Shown here in pieces: positions 1-7,672 of a stretch of 11,569 bases of DNA; positions within the stretch are counted from its first letter, which is position 1; each line of letters starts with the position of its first letter. The notes under the pieces were generated by a model that was given only the letters and a program-made list of their open reading frames with translations, was not told where the DNA came from and did no database searches. Origin of the DNA: Rickettsiella sp. (GTDB taxonomy: Bacteria; Pseudomonadota; Gammaproteobacteria; Diplorickettsiales; Diplorickettsiaceae); assembly GCA_031119195.1 (NCBI GenBank), contig JAVHYG010000046.1:1-11569 (forward strand). The letters run 5' to 3'. The position numbers were made by a program, and so were the translations under genes.

Positions 1-1
1 G

Positions 2-1033
2 TTTAATGTATTTAGAAACATAATTTTAGAGAATATTTTATTCGAAAACCTTAAAAAAGCTCCACCGCTTGAAAAATTAAATTTGAATTTTTTCAAATTC
101 TTAGAATTTATAAATCGAGCGAATTTAACTTTTTCTGATTTCAGAAATTTCCTTAACCAGCAAACTTATCAAGGACTTGCTGCAATTAATTTACTATTAG
201 CACATCCATTACGCATGATAGGTACTTTGCAATATTTAAAAATAATACGTCAAGATTTCTTTTTACTAAAAGACGATGAAACTCTTTTAGAAAATGGGGC
301 TTGGATAGGAGACGATATTCTTTCTTCTTTAGCTCAATATTTTGGAATAACCATCCGCTTAATTGGCAACTATGGTACACTAGAAACACCTTTACGAGAA
401 GAAGCTACTCCTTTATTTTCATTATTAAATCAAGAAAATCATTGGCATTACTTACTCCCTAAAAATCAAAATGATGGCTTAGCTAAAGTTTTTCCTTTTT
501 CCAAAAACACGTATCTTCCTATACAACAAAGTGCATCGCAAAACTTTCTTAAAATTAACAATCAATTACTTAAAGAAATAAAAAAAGACTATTTAGAAAC
601 AAAAATCATTTTTACTGAAACAAACTTATCAAGCCTCGCTATAAAATTAAAAAATATTTTTCATTATTTAAAAAAAATTTTTAGTGGTACATCCAATATA
701 AATGAAATTAAAATCGCAGATATACAAGCGAACACGGCTGCAAAAAACAGTACTGAAATTTTAAATAAGTTACGGTCTTCATGGGAACGTGACTCTGATG
801 AACTTGATAATCGTTTAAGTATTCTAGGTTTAAAAAACATTGAAAAAACGCTTATAAAAAAACCTTTCATTACAGATAATTCAGCGGATGCCGCTCAAGC
901 AACACTTTTGCAGAATGCTGAAATAGCCGACTTTTTCTCGCGGAACTACACAAAATTAAATTTCTTTACCAACATTCCTCATACTAAAATACAAAGTCCT
1001 AAAACAACGTTGCCGGCTATGCTTTGCATTTAA
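2..1033 (+). CDS. OTU-like cysteine protease/deubiquitinase-like protein, 5'-truncated by window edge
   Basis: The reading frame is open from base 2 to the TAA at 1031-1033 (343 visible residues), so the true start lies outside the window. A TTG at 83 is the first start-like codon, but it has no good ribosome binding site and the frame continues upstream without a stop, so I treat the gene as partial. Visible residues 75-155 resemble the C-terminal half of an OTU fold: a Tyr-rich helix, then a W-x-G-D-D-x-L-x-x-L-A block near residues 101-111, a beta strand I-T-I-R-L-I, and an N-H-W-H-Y-L-L-P segment near 146-153 that would supply the catalytic His. The D-G-x-C nucleophile motif expected about 60-100 residues earlier is not visible and should lie upstream. 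The remaining ~190 residues are Lys/Asn-rich with no recognised domain. OTU proteins cleave ubiquitin linkages, and in intracellular Legionellales several are secreted effectors; secretion here is inference. It converges on xthA with a 48-nt gap and no clear terminator. Confidence 0.55.
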   Translation, partial: FNVFRNIILENILFENLKKAPPLEKLNLNFFKFLEFINRANLTFSDFRNFLNQQTYQGLAAINLLLAHPLRMIGTLQYLKIIRQDFFLLKDDETLLENGAWIGDDILSSLAQYFGITIRLIGNYGTLETPLREEATPLFSLLNQENHWHYLLPKNQNDGLAKVFPFSKNTYLPIQQSASQNFLKINNQLLKEIKKDYLETKIIFTETNLSSLAIKLKNIFHYLKKIFSGTSNINEIKIADIQANTAAKNSTEILNKLRSSWERDSDELDNRLSILGLKNIEKTLIKKPFITDNSADAAQATLLQNAEIADFFSRNYTKLNFFTNIPHTKIQSPKTTLPAMLCI

Positions 1034-1081
1034 AAAATTATTAATTCTCCTTCGTATTTCGAGATATCGCTTCATTTTATG

Positions 1082-1846
1082 TCAGAGACTATATTCTATT
1101 AGTAAAGGGGCATGATCAGAAAAACGTTGTTCCTTATATATTTCAGTAGATTTAATCTTATCTCTTAAACCTGGCGTAACAACTTGATAGTCAATCCGCC
1201 AACCAACATTTTTATCCCAAGCACGACCACGATTTGACCACCAGGTATATTGATCCGGCAATGTATTAATTTCGCGAAAAGCATCTACGTAACCCAGCGA
1301 TTCAAAAACAGTATCAAGCCAAGCTCTTTCTTCTGGTAAAAACCCTGAATGTTTTTGATTGGCGCGCCAGTTTTTTAGATCAATTGGTTTATGGGCAATA
1401 TTCCAATCACCACAAATTATATACTCCCGCTTGTGACGTCGCTGTTTTTTTAGAATTGCTTGGTAATTTTCTAAAAATTGAAATTTGATCGTTTGACGTA
1501 CTTCACCTGTCGTACCAGAAGGCATATAAAGAGATGCAACGGTTAATTTTGGAAAACTTAATTGAATATACCGCCCCTCTTTATCAGCAGATTCCCAGCC
1601 TAATCCAGCAATAACTTTATCTGGTTTCTTACGACTATAAATAGCAACACCACTATACCCTTTTTTTTCAGCGTCAAAAAAATATGCCTGGTAACCAGGA
1701 AGTTGGATAGTTTCTCTAACTTGCTCTTCCTGTGCTTTGGTTTCCTGCAAACAAATAACATCCGCTTCTTGCGTTTGTACCCAAGTAAAAAATCCTTTTC
1801 TTGCCGCCGAACGGATACCATTAAGATTTAAAGTGATAATACGCAT
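1082..1846 (-). CDS. xthA: Exodeoxyribonuclease III (AP endonuclease)
   Basis: The product has 254 residues, normal for the ExoIII/ExoA family, whose members cleave abasic sites, remove 3' blocks and degrade one strand of duplex DNA 3' to 5' in base excision repair. All family landmarks are visible: L-N-L-N-G-I-R at 6-12 (Asn7), the metal-binding Glu35 in L-Q-E-T-K, Tyr107 in S-L-Y-M-P-S-G, the G-D-W-N-I-A-H block with Asp147 and Asn149, R-I-D-Y in the C-terminal region, and the final S-D-H-A-P with the Asp244-His245 pair. The I-D-L-K-N-W and S-G-F-L-P-E-E-R-A-W segments are like the ExoA/Neisseria NExo branch. The start ATG is 9 nt after the algC stop and lacks a convincing Shine-Dalgarno sequence, so translation is probably coupled to algC in one transcript. 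No frameshift or missing catalytic residue was seen. Confidence 0.95.
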   Translation of the reverse strand: MRIITLNLNGIRSAARKGFFTWVQTQEADVICLQETKAQEEQVRETIQLPGYQAYFFDAEKKGYSGVAIYSRKKPDKVIAGLGWESADKEGRYIQLSFPKLTVASLYMPSGTTGEVRQTIKFQFLENYQAILKKQRRHKREYIICGDWNIAHKPIDLKNWRANQKHSGFLPEERAWLDTVFESLGYVDAFREINTLPDQYTWWSNRGRAWDKNVGWRIDYQVVTPGLRDKIKSTEIYKEQRFSDHAPLLIEYSL

Positions 1847-1855
1847 AACTAAACG

Positions 1856-3244
1856 TCAAAAAGGTAATTTAAAACGTGGATTTCGTGCAAGTAACGCATT
1901 ACCAAACAAAATTTGAATACGTTTTAATGCTTCATTGGTATTTGCTTCAAACCGTAGTATTAAATAAGGACTGGTATTAGAAGCCCTCACTAATCCCCAA
2001 CCATCATCAAATTCTACACGTATACCATCAATTTTACTGATAGAAGAGTTAGGAAATTCAACTTCATTTTGAAAACTTTCCATAAAGCTAAATTTCTCCT
2101 CTTCCGGAATAGCTAACTTTAATTCAGGCGTATTAATACCGTTAGGTAATGCTGCAAACACTTCACTACTGGTTTGGTTTTCCTTTGCCAAGATTTCTAA
2201 TAACCGAGCTGCTGTATAGAGTCCATCATCAAAGCCATACCAACGTTCTTTAAAAAAAATATGCCCGCTCATTTCACCCGCTAATAAAGCATTGGTTTCT
2301 TCTAGTTTAGATTTTATAATCGAATGTCCAGTCTTCCACATCAACGAACACCCCCCTTTTTCTTTAATAAATTTTGCCAAATGACCAGTGGATTTAACAT
2401 CGTAGATAATAAGAGCGCCGGAATTGCGCGATAAAATATCCTTGGCATAAAGCATTAATTGTCTATCTGGCCAAATGATTTCTCCTTGATCTGTCACAAC
2501 GCCTAATCTATCGCCGTCACCATCTAATGCCAAACCGAGATCAGCTTTGTAATGCTTTACGGCATGAATTAAATCATTAAGGTTTTCAGGTACACTTGGG
2601 TCAGGATGGTGATGAGGAAAATGTCCATCTACTTCACAAAATAATTCAATTACTTCACAACCTAGTCGCCTCAAAAGCTTCGGTGCTAACACACCGGCAA
2701 TACCATTTCCACAATCAACCACCACACGTAGACATCGTTCCAAGTAAATATCTTTTGTAATCCTATTAAGGTAACCTTCTTGAATATCTATCTCTTTATA
2801 TCCGCCTTTACCCAACTTAAAAGACCCTTCCTGAATTCGAGTATAGAGCGCAGTAATCATATTTTCTGATAAACTTTTTCCAGCCAAAATAATCTTTAGA
2901 CCATTGTAATTGGCAGGATTATGACTTGCGGTTAACATGACGCCTGAGCTGCTATTCAACGTACGCGTTGCAAAATAAAGGACGGGGCTAGGAACCTGGC
3001 CGATATCGATGACGTCACATCCACTATCTTGTAGTCCTTGGTGCAAGGCTTTAATTAAAAGTGGTCCTGACAAACGTCCATCACGTGCAGTAATAATTGT
3101 CTTTTCACCCTGTTCTTGTGCTGCACTACCAATTGCCTTACCCAGTAACGTAATAAGCGCTGGTGTTATTGTTTCATTAACGATACCTCGGATATCATAG
3201 GCACGAAAAATACTTTTTGTATTGTTTAATAAAACGTCTTGCAT
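1856..3244 (-). CDS. algC: Phosphomannomutase/phosphoglucomutase (AlgC type)
   Basis: This 462-residue cytosolic enzyme of the alpha-D-phosphohexomutase family interconverts hexose 6- and 1-phosphates (mannose and glucose), feeding sugar nucleotides for LPS and polysaccharide. Four active-site elements appear in order and spaced as in Pseudomonas AlgC: T-A-S-H-N-P with the phosphorylated Ser107; the metal loop D-G-D-G-D-R with Asp241, 243 and 245; the sugar-recognition loop G-E-M-S-G-H with Glu324 and Ser326; and the phosphate-binding R-A-S-N-T-S-P beginning at Arg420. The G-H-S-I-I-K and F-K-E-R-W-Y-G-F-D-D-G stretches are also AlgC-like, and the length is nearly identical to that family. 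The start has a good Shine-Dalgarno (AGGGGTG) just upstream on the minus strand. It is first in a unit with xthA and divergent from nrdA; a clear promoter of its own was not identified. The sugar specificity (Man versus Glc) cannot be settled from sequence. Confidence 0.93.
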   Translation of the reverse strand: MQDVLLNNTKSIFRAYDIRGIVNETITPALITLLGKAIGSAAQEQGEKTIITARDGRLSGPLLIKALHQGLQDSGCDVIDIGQVPSPVLYFATRTLNSSSGVMLTASHNPANYNGLKIILAGKSLSENMITALYTRIQEGSFKLGKGGYKEIDIQEGYLNRITKDIYLERCLRVVVDCGNGIAGVLAPKLLRRLGCEVIELFCEVDGHFPHHHPDPSVPENLNDLIHAVKHYKADLGLALDGDGDRLGVVTDQGEIIWPDRQLMLYAKDILSRNSGALIIYDVKSTGHLAKFIKEKGGCSLMWKTGHSIIKSKLEETNALLAGEMSGHIFFKERWYGFDDGLYTAARLLEILAKENQTSSEVFAALPNGINTPELKLAIPEEEKFSFMESFQNEVEFPNSSISKIDGIRVEFDDGWGLVRASNTSPYLILRFEANTNEALKRIQILFGNALLARNPRFKLPF

Positions 3245-3360
3245 ATCACCCCTATTTAGTTCAGCAATTAGTAAATACCTTTGCTAAAGATCCAACTTTA
3301 CAAAGCAAGCTATACTAACATGATTTTCGCAGCTTACTCACAGCTTATTAATTAGCACTA

Positions 3361-3388
3361 TTTACTTTATATAGTGGTTTAATAGAAT
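3361..3388 (+). promoter_or_regulatory. Probable sigma-70 promoter of nrdA
   Basis: A -35 TTTACT (3361-3366, 4/6 match) and a -10 TAGAAT (3383-3388, 5/6) are separated by 16 bp, predicting a start near 3395 and a leader of about 110 nt. The -10 lies exactly in the linker between the two NrdR-like boxes and the -35 abuts the first, the expected geometry for repression. A weaker alternative is TTGTGT/TATCCT at 3404-3432 with a 17-bp spacer. This is pattern matching in AT-rich DNA, so confidence is moderate. Confidence 0.4.
3362..3377 (+). promoter_or_regulatory. NrdR box 1 upstream of nrdA
   Basis: The 16-mer matches the NrdR consensus acaCwAtATaTwGtgt at 12 of 16 positions, including the central ATAT and the conserved C at position 4 and G at position 13. 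It is followed 32 bp downstream (start to start) by a second box. NrdR is the zinc-finger/ATP-cone repressor of ribonucleotide reductase genes; the nrdR gene itself is not in this window. Confidence 0.6.
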
Positions 3389-3393
3389 AGAAA

Positions 3394-3409
3394 CCACATG
3401 ATATTGTGT
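3394..3409 (+). promoter_or_regulatory. NrdR box 2 upstream of nrdA
   Basis: This 16-mer matches the NrdR consensus at 13 of 16 positions, with an intact ATATTGTGT right half. Its distance from box 1 is 32 bp, about three helical turns, leaving a 16-bp linker; paired boxes with this spacing are characteristic of NrdR targets. It covers the predicted transcription start. Confidence 0.65.
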
Positions 3410-3503
3410 TTTTTACTACTCTAACGTATCCTAACTGAGAACATCCATTACTATTTAAGAGAGCACCCCGTTAATCATTTTTTTTATCCTATAAGGAGCA
3501 TCC

Positions 3504-6356
3504 ATGAGCGGACTTAACTCCGAACAAATGACATCTTCACTATTGCTTAATACCAACGGCACAATATCGCCTAATGAAAAAGAACCGGAGTATAAGCCTT
3601 TAAACTTATTACAGGTTATCAAACGTAATGGAAAACCTGTGAATTATGATTCCAATAAAATCAGACTCGCTATTACAAAAGCCTTTCTTGCCGTAGAAGG
3701 CGGACAAGCAGCCTCTTCAACACGTATTCATGAACATGTTACTCAGTTGACACAACAAATTACAAATATACTACAAGAAAGATTACCCCAAGGCGGCACA
3801 GTAACTATTGAGACGATACAAGATCAAGTAGAACTTGCTTTAATGCGTGCCGAAGCACATCAAGTTGCAAGGGCTTATGTACTTTATCGTGAAGAACGTC
3901 GCAAAATGCGTGAACAAACAGCTTCACAATCCGAAATTCAATTACAGATTACATTAAGCGATGGTACACAACACCCCTTAAACATGGAACGGCTTAGTAA
4001 GCTCATTATAGAAACCTGTCAAGATTTAGCAGAAGTCAATCCAAGCCTTATCTTCCAAGAAACCCTACGCAATTTATACGATGGAATGCCTCTTGCTGAC
4101 ATTGATAAAGCATTGATTATTAGCGCCCGTTCTTTAGTGGAACAAGATCCAAATTACACCTATGCGACAGCACGATTTTTATTACGTTCCCTCTATAGCG
4201 AAAGTTTAAAATTTCTTGGCATAGAAATAAAAATCACCGCTGATACCTTACATGACCTATATAATCAATACTTTCAATGTTATCTTGAACAAGGTATTGC
4301 TCTTGAATTATTAGATCCGCAACTGAGAACCTTTGATATAAAAAAACTCAAAACTGCCTTACTCCCTCAACGTGATCAACAATTTACTTATTTAGGTTTA
4401 CAAACCCTATACGATCGTTATTTTCTACACGCTAATGAAATTCGTTTCGAGTTACCGCAAGCCTTTTTTATGCGCGTTGCCATGGGACTTGCGCTCAAAG
4501 AATCTAACAAAGAAGAACGTGCCATTGAATTTTATAATTTACTTTCTTCCTTTGACTATATGGCGTCTACTCCCACGTTATTCAATTCAGGCACTTTACG
4601 TCCACAACTCTCTAGTTGCTTTTTAACAACGGTAGCCGACGATCTCGATCAAATCTACAGTGCAATAAAAGATAATGCGTTACTTTCAAAATTTGCTGGG
4701 GGACTGGGTAACGATTGGACTTCTGTCAGAGCAATGGGTGCACGCATCAAAGGAACTAATGGCAAATCATTAGGCGTTGTGCCTTTTTTAAATGTCGCGA
4801 ATGCATCGGCTGTTGCCGTCAATCAGGGTGGAAAACGTAAAGGCGCCGTCTGTGCATATTTAGAAACCTGGCACTTAGATATTGAAGAGTTTTTAGAATT
4901 AAGAAAAAACACCGGTGACGACAGACGCCGTACACACGATATGAATACAGCAAATTGGGTACCCGATTTGTTCATGAAACGACTCATGCAAGGCAAAGAA
5001 TGGACATTATTTTCACCGGATGAAACACCAGATCTACATGATTGCTATGGATTAGCATTTGAAGAAAAATATCAAACCTACGAAGCCAAAGCAGCCCGTG
5101 GTGAAATCAAAAACTTTAAGAAATTACCGGCCATTAATTTATGGCGTAAAGTGCTTAGCTTATTATTTGAAACAGGACATCCTTGGATTACTTTCAAAGA
5201 CCCCTGTAATCTTCGTTCGCCACAACAGCATGTAGGAACCATTCACAGTTCAAATCTATGTACTGAAATCACACTGAACACCTCAGTGGACGAAATTGCT
5301 GTCTGTAATCTGGGAAGTATCAATCTACCGCAGCATCTTAACGATTCAGGTGAGCTGAATCAAACTAAGTTACGCGCTACGATTCGCACCGCAATTCGCA
5401 TGTTAGATAACGTAATAGATATTAATTATTATACAGTCCCTCAAGCACGTCGCTCGAACTTAAAACACCGTCCTATAGGCCTAGGTCTCATGGGCTTTCA
5501 AGATGCACTTTATCAATTGCAACTTCCTTATGCTTCCGAAAAAGCGATCACATTTGCTGATCAATCGATGGAACTCATTAGTTATTATGCCATTGAAGCT
5601 TCCAGTGATTTAGCAAAAGAACGAGGCCCCTACGAAAGTTTTCAAAATTCACTATGGAGTCAAGGTATTCTACCTCTAGACTCGATAAAACTTTTACAAG
5701 AAAATCGCGGTGAATGGCTCAATCAAAACCAAACTGCCACTTTAGATTGGGGGGCACTGCGACAAAAAGTGAAAAAAGATGGCATGCGTAATTCAAACTG
5801 CATGGCCATTGCACCCACAGCAACTATTTCCAATATCTGCGGTGTGTCTCAATCCATAGAACCGACCTATCAAAACATCTTTGTAAAATCGAATATGTCG
5901 GGTGAATTTACGGTCATTAACCCCTATTTAATCAAAGATCTAAAATCGTTAGGGCTTTGGGATGCCGTCATGCTAAACGACATAAAATACTATGATGGTA
6001 GTTTACAAAAAATTGAACGCGTTCCTGAAACATTAAAACAGCTCTATGCAACTGCATTCGAAGTTCCAGCACAGTGGTTAGTAGAAGCCGGTTCACGTCG
6101 ACAAAAATGGATCGATCAAAGTCAATCCTTAAATCTATATATGGCAGAAGCGTCAGGAAAAAAACTAGATGAGTTATATAAATTAGTCTGGCTTAAAGGC
6201 TTAAAAACAAGTTACTACTTAAGGACCTTAGGCGCAACCCATATGGAAAAAGCAACATTAGAAAAAGGACATTTAAATGCCGTGCAATCTTTAAATGAGC
6301 AACCGTTAGGACAGAGTTGTTCTATCTTAGACCCAGGTTGCGAATCATGCCAATAA
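3504..6356 (+). CDS. nrdA: Class I ribonucleoside-diphosphate reductase, alpha (large) subunit
   Basis: This 950-residue large subunit reduces ribonucleoside diphosphates to deoxy forms together with NrdB. The N-terminus carries an ATP-cone (about residues 36-127, starting V-I-K-R-N-G-K) that senses ATP/dATP for overall activity. A second, degenerate cone (about 143-232) lacks the V-x-K-R-x-G signature; this double-cone layout is known from Pseudomonas-type NrdA. In the barrel, Cys372 (S-S-C-F) and Cys601 (V-C-N-L-G) form the active-site redox pair, and Cys586 with Glu588 (N-L-C-T-E-I) is the thiyl-radical site. Tyr904-Tyr905 (K-T-S-Y-Y) continue the radical path to NrdB. The tail ends with a C-E-S-C pair (Cys946, Cys949) that passes electrons from thioredoxin or glutaredoxin. 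The ATG is preceded by AAGGAG with 5 nt spacing. nrdB follows after 168 bp. All catalytic residues are present and the frame is unbroken. Confidence 0.97.
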   Translation: MSGLNSEQMTSSLLLNTNGTISPNEKEPEYKPLNLLQVIKRNGKPVNYDSNKIRLAITKAFLAVEGGQAASSTRIHEHVTQLTQQITNILQERLPQGGTVTIETIQDQVELALMRAEAHQVARAYVLYREERRKMREQTASQSEIQLQITLSDGTQHPLNMERLSKLIIETCQDLAEVNPSLIFQETLRNLYDGMPLADIDKALIISARSLVEQDPNYTYATARFLLRSLYSESLKFLGIEIKITADTLHDLYNQYFQCYLEQGIALELLDPQLRTFDIKKLKTALLPQRDQQFTYLGLQTLYDRYFLHANEIRFELPQAFFMRVAMGLALKESNKEERAIEFYNLLSSFDYMASTPTLFNSGTLRPQLSSCFLTTVADDLDQIYSAIKDNALLSKFAGGLGNDWTSVRAMGARIKGTNGKSLGVVPFLNVANASAVAVNQGGKRKGAVCAYLETWHLDIEEFLELRKNTGDDRRRTHDMNTANWVPDLFMKRLMQGKEWTLFSPDETPDLHDCYGLAFEEKYQTYEAKAARGEIKNFKKLPAINLWRKVLSLLFETGHPWITFKDPCNLRSPQQHVGTIHSSNLCTEITLNTSVDEIAVCNLGSINLPQHLNDSGELNQTKLRATIRTAIRMLDNVIDINYYTVPQARRSNLKHRPIGLGLMGFQDALYQLQLPYASEKAITFADQSMELISYYAIEASSDLAKERGPYESFQNSLWSQGILPLDSIKLLQENRGEWLNQNQTATLDWGALRQKVKKDGMRNSNCMAIAPTATISNICGVSQSIEPTYQNIFVKSNMSGEFTVINPYLIKDLKSLGLWDAVMLNDIKYYDGSLQKIERVPETLKQLYATAFEVPAQWLVEAGSRRQKWIDQSQSLNLYMAEASGKKLDELYKLVWLKGLKTSYYLRTLGATHMEKATLEKGHLNAVQSLNEQPLGQSCSILDPGCESCQ

Positions 6357-6386
6357 CCTTCGTCTTTTATCTGATTTCGTCGTTGA

Positions 6387-6442
6387 ATTGTCTTTTCCGA
6401 TGTCCATGTACTCGCATGGAACTGAAGTTTCTCAAAGACAAT
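6387..6442 (+). other. Nested inverted repeat (hairpin) in the nrdA-nrdB intergenic region
   Basis: A perfect 9-bp inverted repeat (ATTGTCTTT at 6387-6395, AAAGACAAT at 6434-6442) encloses a second perfect 6-bp repeat (TCCATG 6403-6408, CATGGA 6415-6420, loop of 6). No T-tract follows, so a rho-independent terminator is unlikely. It lies about 80 nt upstream of the nrdB start and could stabilise or cleave the bicistronic mRNA, or be a remnant of a small repeat element. The function is unknown. Confidence 0.4.
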
Positions 6443-6524
6443 CCGCCTAGAACGCAAACAAAATACTTGGTTGATTCCTACTACGTTATCAATACAGGTT
6501 TTAATTATTGTGGAGAATTCTTAA

Positions 6525-7610
6525 ATGAATATTACCGACTCAAATGAAACAACTGGTTTTACCGGTTTAGAAACAATTGAAATGGGTGCTGCCCGAATAC
6601 AAGTGGATGACAAAAAAATCATTAATTGTCGTGCTGATCTTAATCAACTCGTCCCTTTTAAATATAACTGGGCTTGGGATAAATACTTAGCTGCTTGTGC
6701 GAATCATTGGATGCCACAAGAAATTAATATGTCAGCTGATATCGCCTTATGGCGTGATCCCCAAGGTCTTACCGAAGACGAACGAATGATCGTTGAACGT
6801 AGCCTTGGTTTCTTTTCAACGGCCGATTCTTTAGTCGCAAATAATCTGGTCTTGGCCGTTTATCGCCACATTACCAATCCAGAATGTCGTCAATATTTAC
6901 TACGCCAAGCCTTTGAAGAAGCCTTACATACCCACGCTTACCAATATGTGATCGAAAGTTTAGGGATGGATGAAGCACGCCTTTTCAATATGTATCGCGA
7001 ACTACCTACTGTAGCTAAAAAAGCAGAATGGGCATTACCATTTACACAAAGTTTAGCCGATCCTAATTTCCATACCGGAACGCTTGAAACTGATCAACGC
7101 TTACTCCGTGATCTTATTGCTTTTTACGTCGTATTTGAAGGTATATTTTTCTATGTAGGTTTTTCACAGATACTCAGCATGGGCAGGCGCAATAAAATGA
7201 CAGGTACAGCGGAACAATTTCAATATATTTTACGCGACGAATCGATGCACCTTAATTTTGGTATCGATGTCATTAACCAAATTAAATTTGAAAACCCACA
7301 GCTATGGACCAACGAATTTAAACAATATGTTATTAAGCTTGTCAAAGAAGGCGTGGAACTAGAATATCAATATGCATTAGATACCATGCCACGGGGTATT
7401 CTTGGATTAAATGCTAACATGATGTGGGATTACTTACGCTTCATTGGTAATCGACGCTTACTACAGATCGGCTTGCCTGAACAATATCCGGGGATTAGTA
7501 ATCCTTTGCCGTGGATGAGTGAAATCATCGATCTTAAAAAAGAAAAGAACTTCTTTGAAACACGCGTTACTGAATACCAAACTGGTGGAAGTTTAAATTG
7601 GGAAGACTAA
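6525..7610 (+). CDS. nrdB: Class I ribonucleoside-diphosphate reductase, beta (small) subunit
   Basis: This 361-residue radical-generating subunit is the partner of NrdA. The metal ligands are all visible with E. coli-like spacing: Asp101 (S-T-A-D-S-L), Glu132 and His135 (F-E-E-A-L-H), Glu205 (V-F-E-G-I-F), and Glu239 and His242 (R-D-E-S-M-H). The radical position, seven residues after Glu132, is Tyr139 (H-T-H-A-Y). The overall sequence is close to the Chlamydia-type R2 group, but the Chlamydia enzyme has Glu and Phe at the first-ligand and radical positions; here they are Asp and Tyr, which predicts a tyrosyl-radical (class Ia-like) cofactor rather than the Mn/Fe radical-less type. The C-terminal tail contains Tyr351 (E-Y-Q-T-G-G), the likely radical-transfer residue, and the N-W-E-D end that docks on NrdA. 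The ATG has GGAGAA 7 nt upstream. No terminator is evident after the stop. Confidence 0.96.
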   Translation: MNITDSNETTGFTGLETIEMGAARIQVDDKKIINCRADLNQLVPFKYNWAWDKYLAACANHWMPQEINMSADIALWRDPQGLTEDERMIVERSLGFFSTADSLVANNLVLAVYRHITNPECRQYLLRQAFEEALHTHAYQYVIESLGMDEARLFNMYRELPTVAKKAEWALPFTQSLADPNFHTGTLETDQRLLRDLIAFYVVFEGIFFYVGFSQILSMGRRNKMTGTAEQFQYILRDESMHLNFGIDVINQIKFENPQLWTNEFKQYVIKLVKEGVELEYQYALDTMPRGILGLNANMMWDYLRFIGNRRLLQIGLPEQYPGISNPLPWMSEIIDLKKEKNFFETRVTEYQTGGSLNWED

Positions 7611-7627
7611 TAGTATTTAAGATTTAA

Positions 7628-7656
7628 TTAACAGTTAACGCTTTATACTATATACT
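7628..7656 (+). promoter_or_regulatory. Probable sigma-70 promoter for the 199-residue orphan gene
   Basis: TTAACA (7628-7633, 5/6 match to -35) and TATACT (7651-7656, 5/6 match to -10) are spaced by exactly 17 bp, predicting a start near 7663. A second TATACT sits at 7644. The -35 overlaps a TTAA-type direct repeat with an 11-bp period (TTAAT at 7624, TTAAC at 7635), the spacing of half-sites for OmpR/PmrA-type regulators. The leader to the ATG at 7814 would be about 150 nt. Confidence 0.5.
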
Positions 7657-7672
7657 ATTTATAAATGAAATT

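Noticed and set aside
1034..1081. Terminator between the convergent OTU-like gene and xthA
   Set aside because: The 48-nt gap holds no stem of useful length with a T-tract on either strand.
6317..6547. 76-codon ORF across the nrdA-nrdB junction
   Set aside because: It overlaps the nrdA end in another frame, has no ribosome binding site and no coding character.
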